A stretch of 64,000 bases of DNA from NCBI RefSeq assembly GCF_000150275.1, contig NW_002060951.1:2366297-2430296 (forward strand), given 5' to 3'. The stretch is from Trichoplax adhaerens. Lineage: Eukaryota > Placozoa > Uniplacotomia > Trichoplacea > Trichoplacidae. Below are positions 63,155 through 64,000 of the stretch, one piece after another. A model generated the notes under the pieces. That model did not search any database. It was not told where the DNA came from and was given only the letters and a program-made list of their open reading frames with translations. Both the position numbers and the translations under genes were made by a program. Positions within the stretch are counted from its first letter, which is position 1. Every line of letters begins with the position of its first letter.

Positions 63155-64000
63155 GTAAAGCGATATAATATTTTTATGCTCCAAGCTGATAATGAAACAC
63201 CTTTTTCCGGTATAGGCACGGCAGAACGTACAGTAATTCGACTTATGTAATCGTGAGATAATTTGTAAGCTCTCTAATTTAAATGCGCGTTCTATTATGT
63301 ACAATAATACTATTGTAATCACCCCGACCGTTTCGATTGTAATTATCGCTCTGTCCCTAACCATTGCACCACTTCAATATTTTGCACAGTGTTGTTCTAG
63401 TCAGCTCTCAAGTTTTTATTCGGTATCGAAAATTATACGGTACAGTTATGCGGTATTCCGAACGCTTGTTGATGAAGTTGTATTGCTTCAATTATCAGTT
63501 ATAACGAAGAGCATACTTAATAACAGCTATTGTCTTATTAGATATGCCAGAAACTACATTTCTAGTTAAATCTTACTTTTTTAGGGAATCTACATTTTTA
63601 AAATCATTGTACATATTAAATTGGAACAAATATCTTTCTGTTATGACATTTAAATAATGGAGAGTTATTAAATACGAAAGTGCACAACTATAACCAAAAT
63701 TAACCTGTATTATATAGCTGCTTTCTATCTTCTGATAGCTAGTAAGGCATTACATAGAGATAAATCCTTAAAAGTTTTGATTCTTCATATCAACGAAATT
63801 TAACCATTCATATCAGTATTTATTGCACTCAGCTAAAAATTTAGTTGAAACTCAGGTTACTGTGTATCAGTTATCCTGTAATGATCTAAATTTTATGCTA
63901 TCTGCCCACTGCCTAATTTCGATTGTAAGTAAATATGATAACGGTATTATTTGAGTGTGCTTTGGTGTTGTTGTTTATTAGTTATACTGTACTTACTTCT
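63155..64000. other. Right edge, no exon recognised
   Basis: AT-rich. Open frames at 62984-63364 (-) and 63297-63569 (+) show no family motif. An acceptor at 63585 is followed by a short frame ending after about 22 codons, which is not a POU domain. Confidence 0.35.

Overview
The window is nuclear DNA of an animal. Genes are split by many short introns in AT-rich sequence, and at least nine have recognisable metazoan orthologues (SUPT4H1, C19orf53, AKAP10, NF1, KMT5A, SQSTM1/p62, SLC18B1, CYB5D2 and an HNF1-type gene). Neurofibromin, a dual-RGS AKAP, SET8, p62 and an HNF1 dimerisation domain together argue for an invertebrate metazoan. About ten genes in 64 kb, plus many repeats of one unusual short type, suggest a compact early-branching genome (placozoan or sponge grade). 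That placement is inference; the species cannot be named from this window.

Layout, left to right. 0-1.5 kb: first exon of SUPT4H1 (-) head-to-head with a C19orf53-like gene (+). 5.2-11.8 kb: a nine-exon Tudor-PHD-MYND chromatin-reader gene (+). 13.6-13.8 kb: a possible two-exon 45-residue gene (+). 16.3-20.4 kb: AKAP10 (-), 12 exons, 606 residues. 22.9-39.0 kb: NF1 (-), several dozen small exons. About 43.9-47.2 kb: KMT5A/SET8 (+). 48.2 kb: a tRNA-Ile with GAU anticodon (-). 48.9-50.6 kb: SQSTM1/p62-like gene (+) behind a stress-type promoter. 53.1-54.8 kb: C-terminal half of an SLC18B1-like MFS transporter (-). 57.8-59.4 kb: CYB5D2/neuferricin (-), head-to-head with an HNF1-type exon at 60.0 kb (+).

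The main non-gene signal is a repeat of the palindromic tetramer GTAC spaced every five bases, with A or T as the fifth base: (GTACW)n. It reads the same way on both strands. Clusters lie just upstream of every gene whose 5' end can be seen and are nearly absent from the long bodies of NF1 and AKAP10 and from 50.6-59.5 kb. At least one pair of these tracts brackets a small element with perfect 19-bp inverted repeats, so mobile elements may help spread them.

Many neighbours have human orthologues on the same chromosomes (SUPT4H1, AKAP10, NF1, CYB5D2 and HNF1B on 17; KMT5A and HNF1A at 12q24), which looks like retained ancestral animal linkage. Exon coordinates were worked out by hand from splice consensus, phase and family alignment; none has transcript support here.
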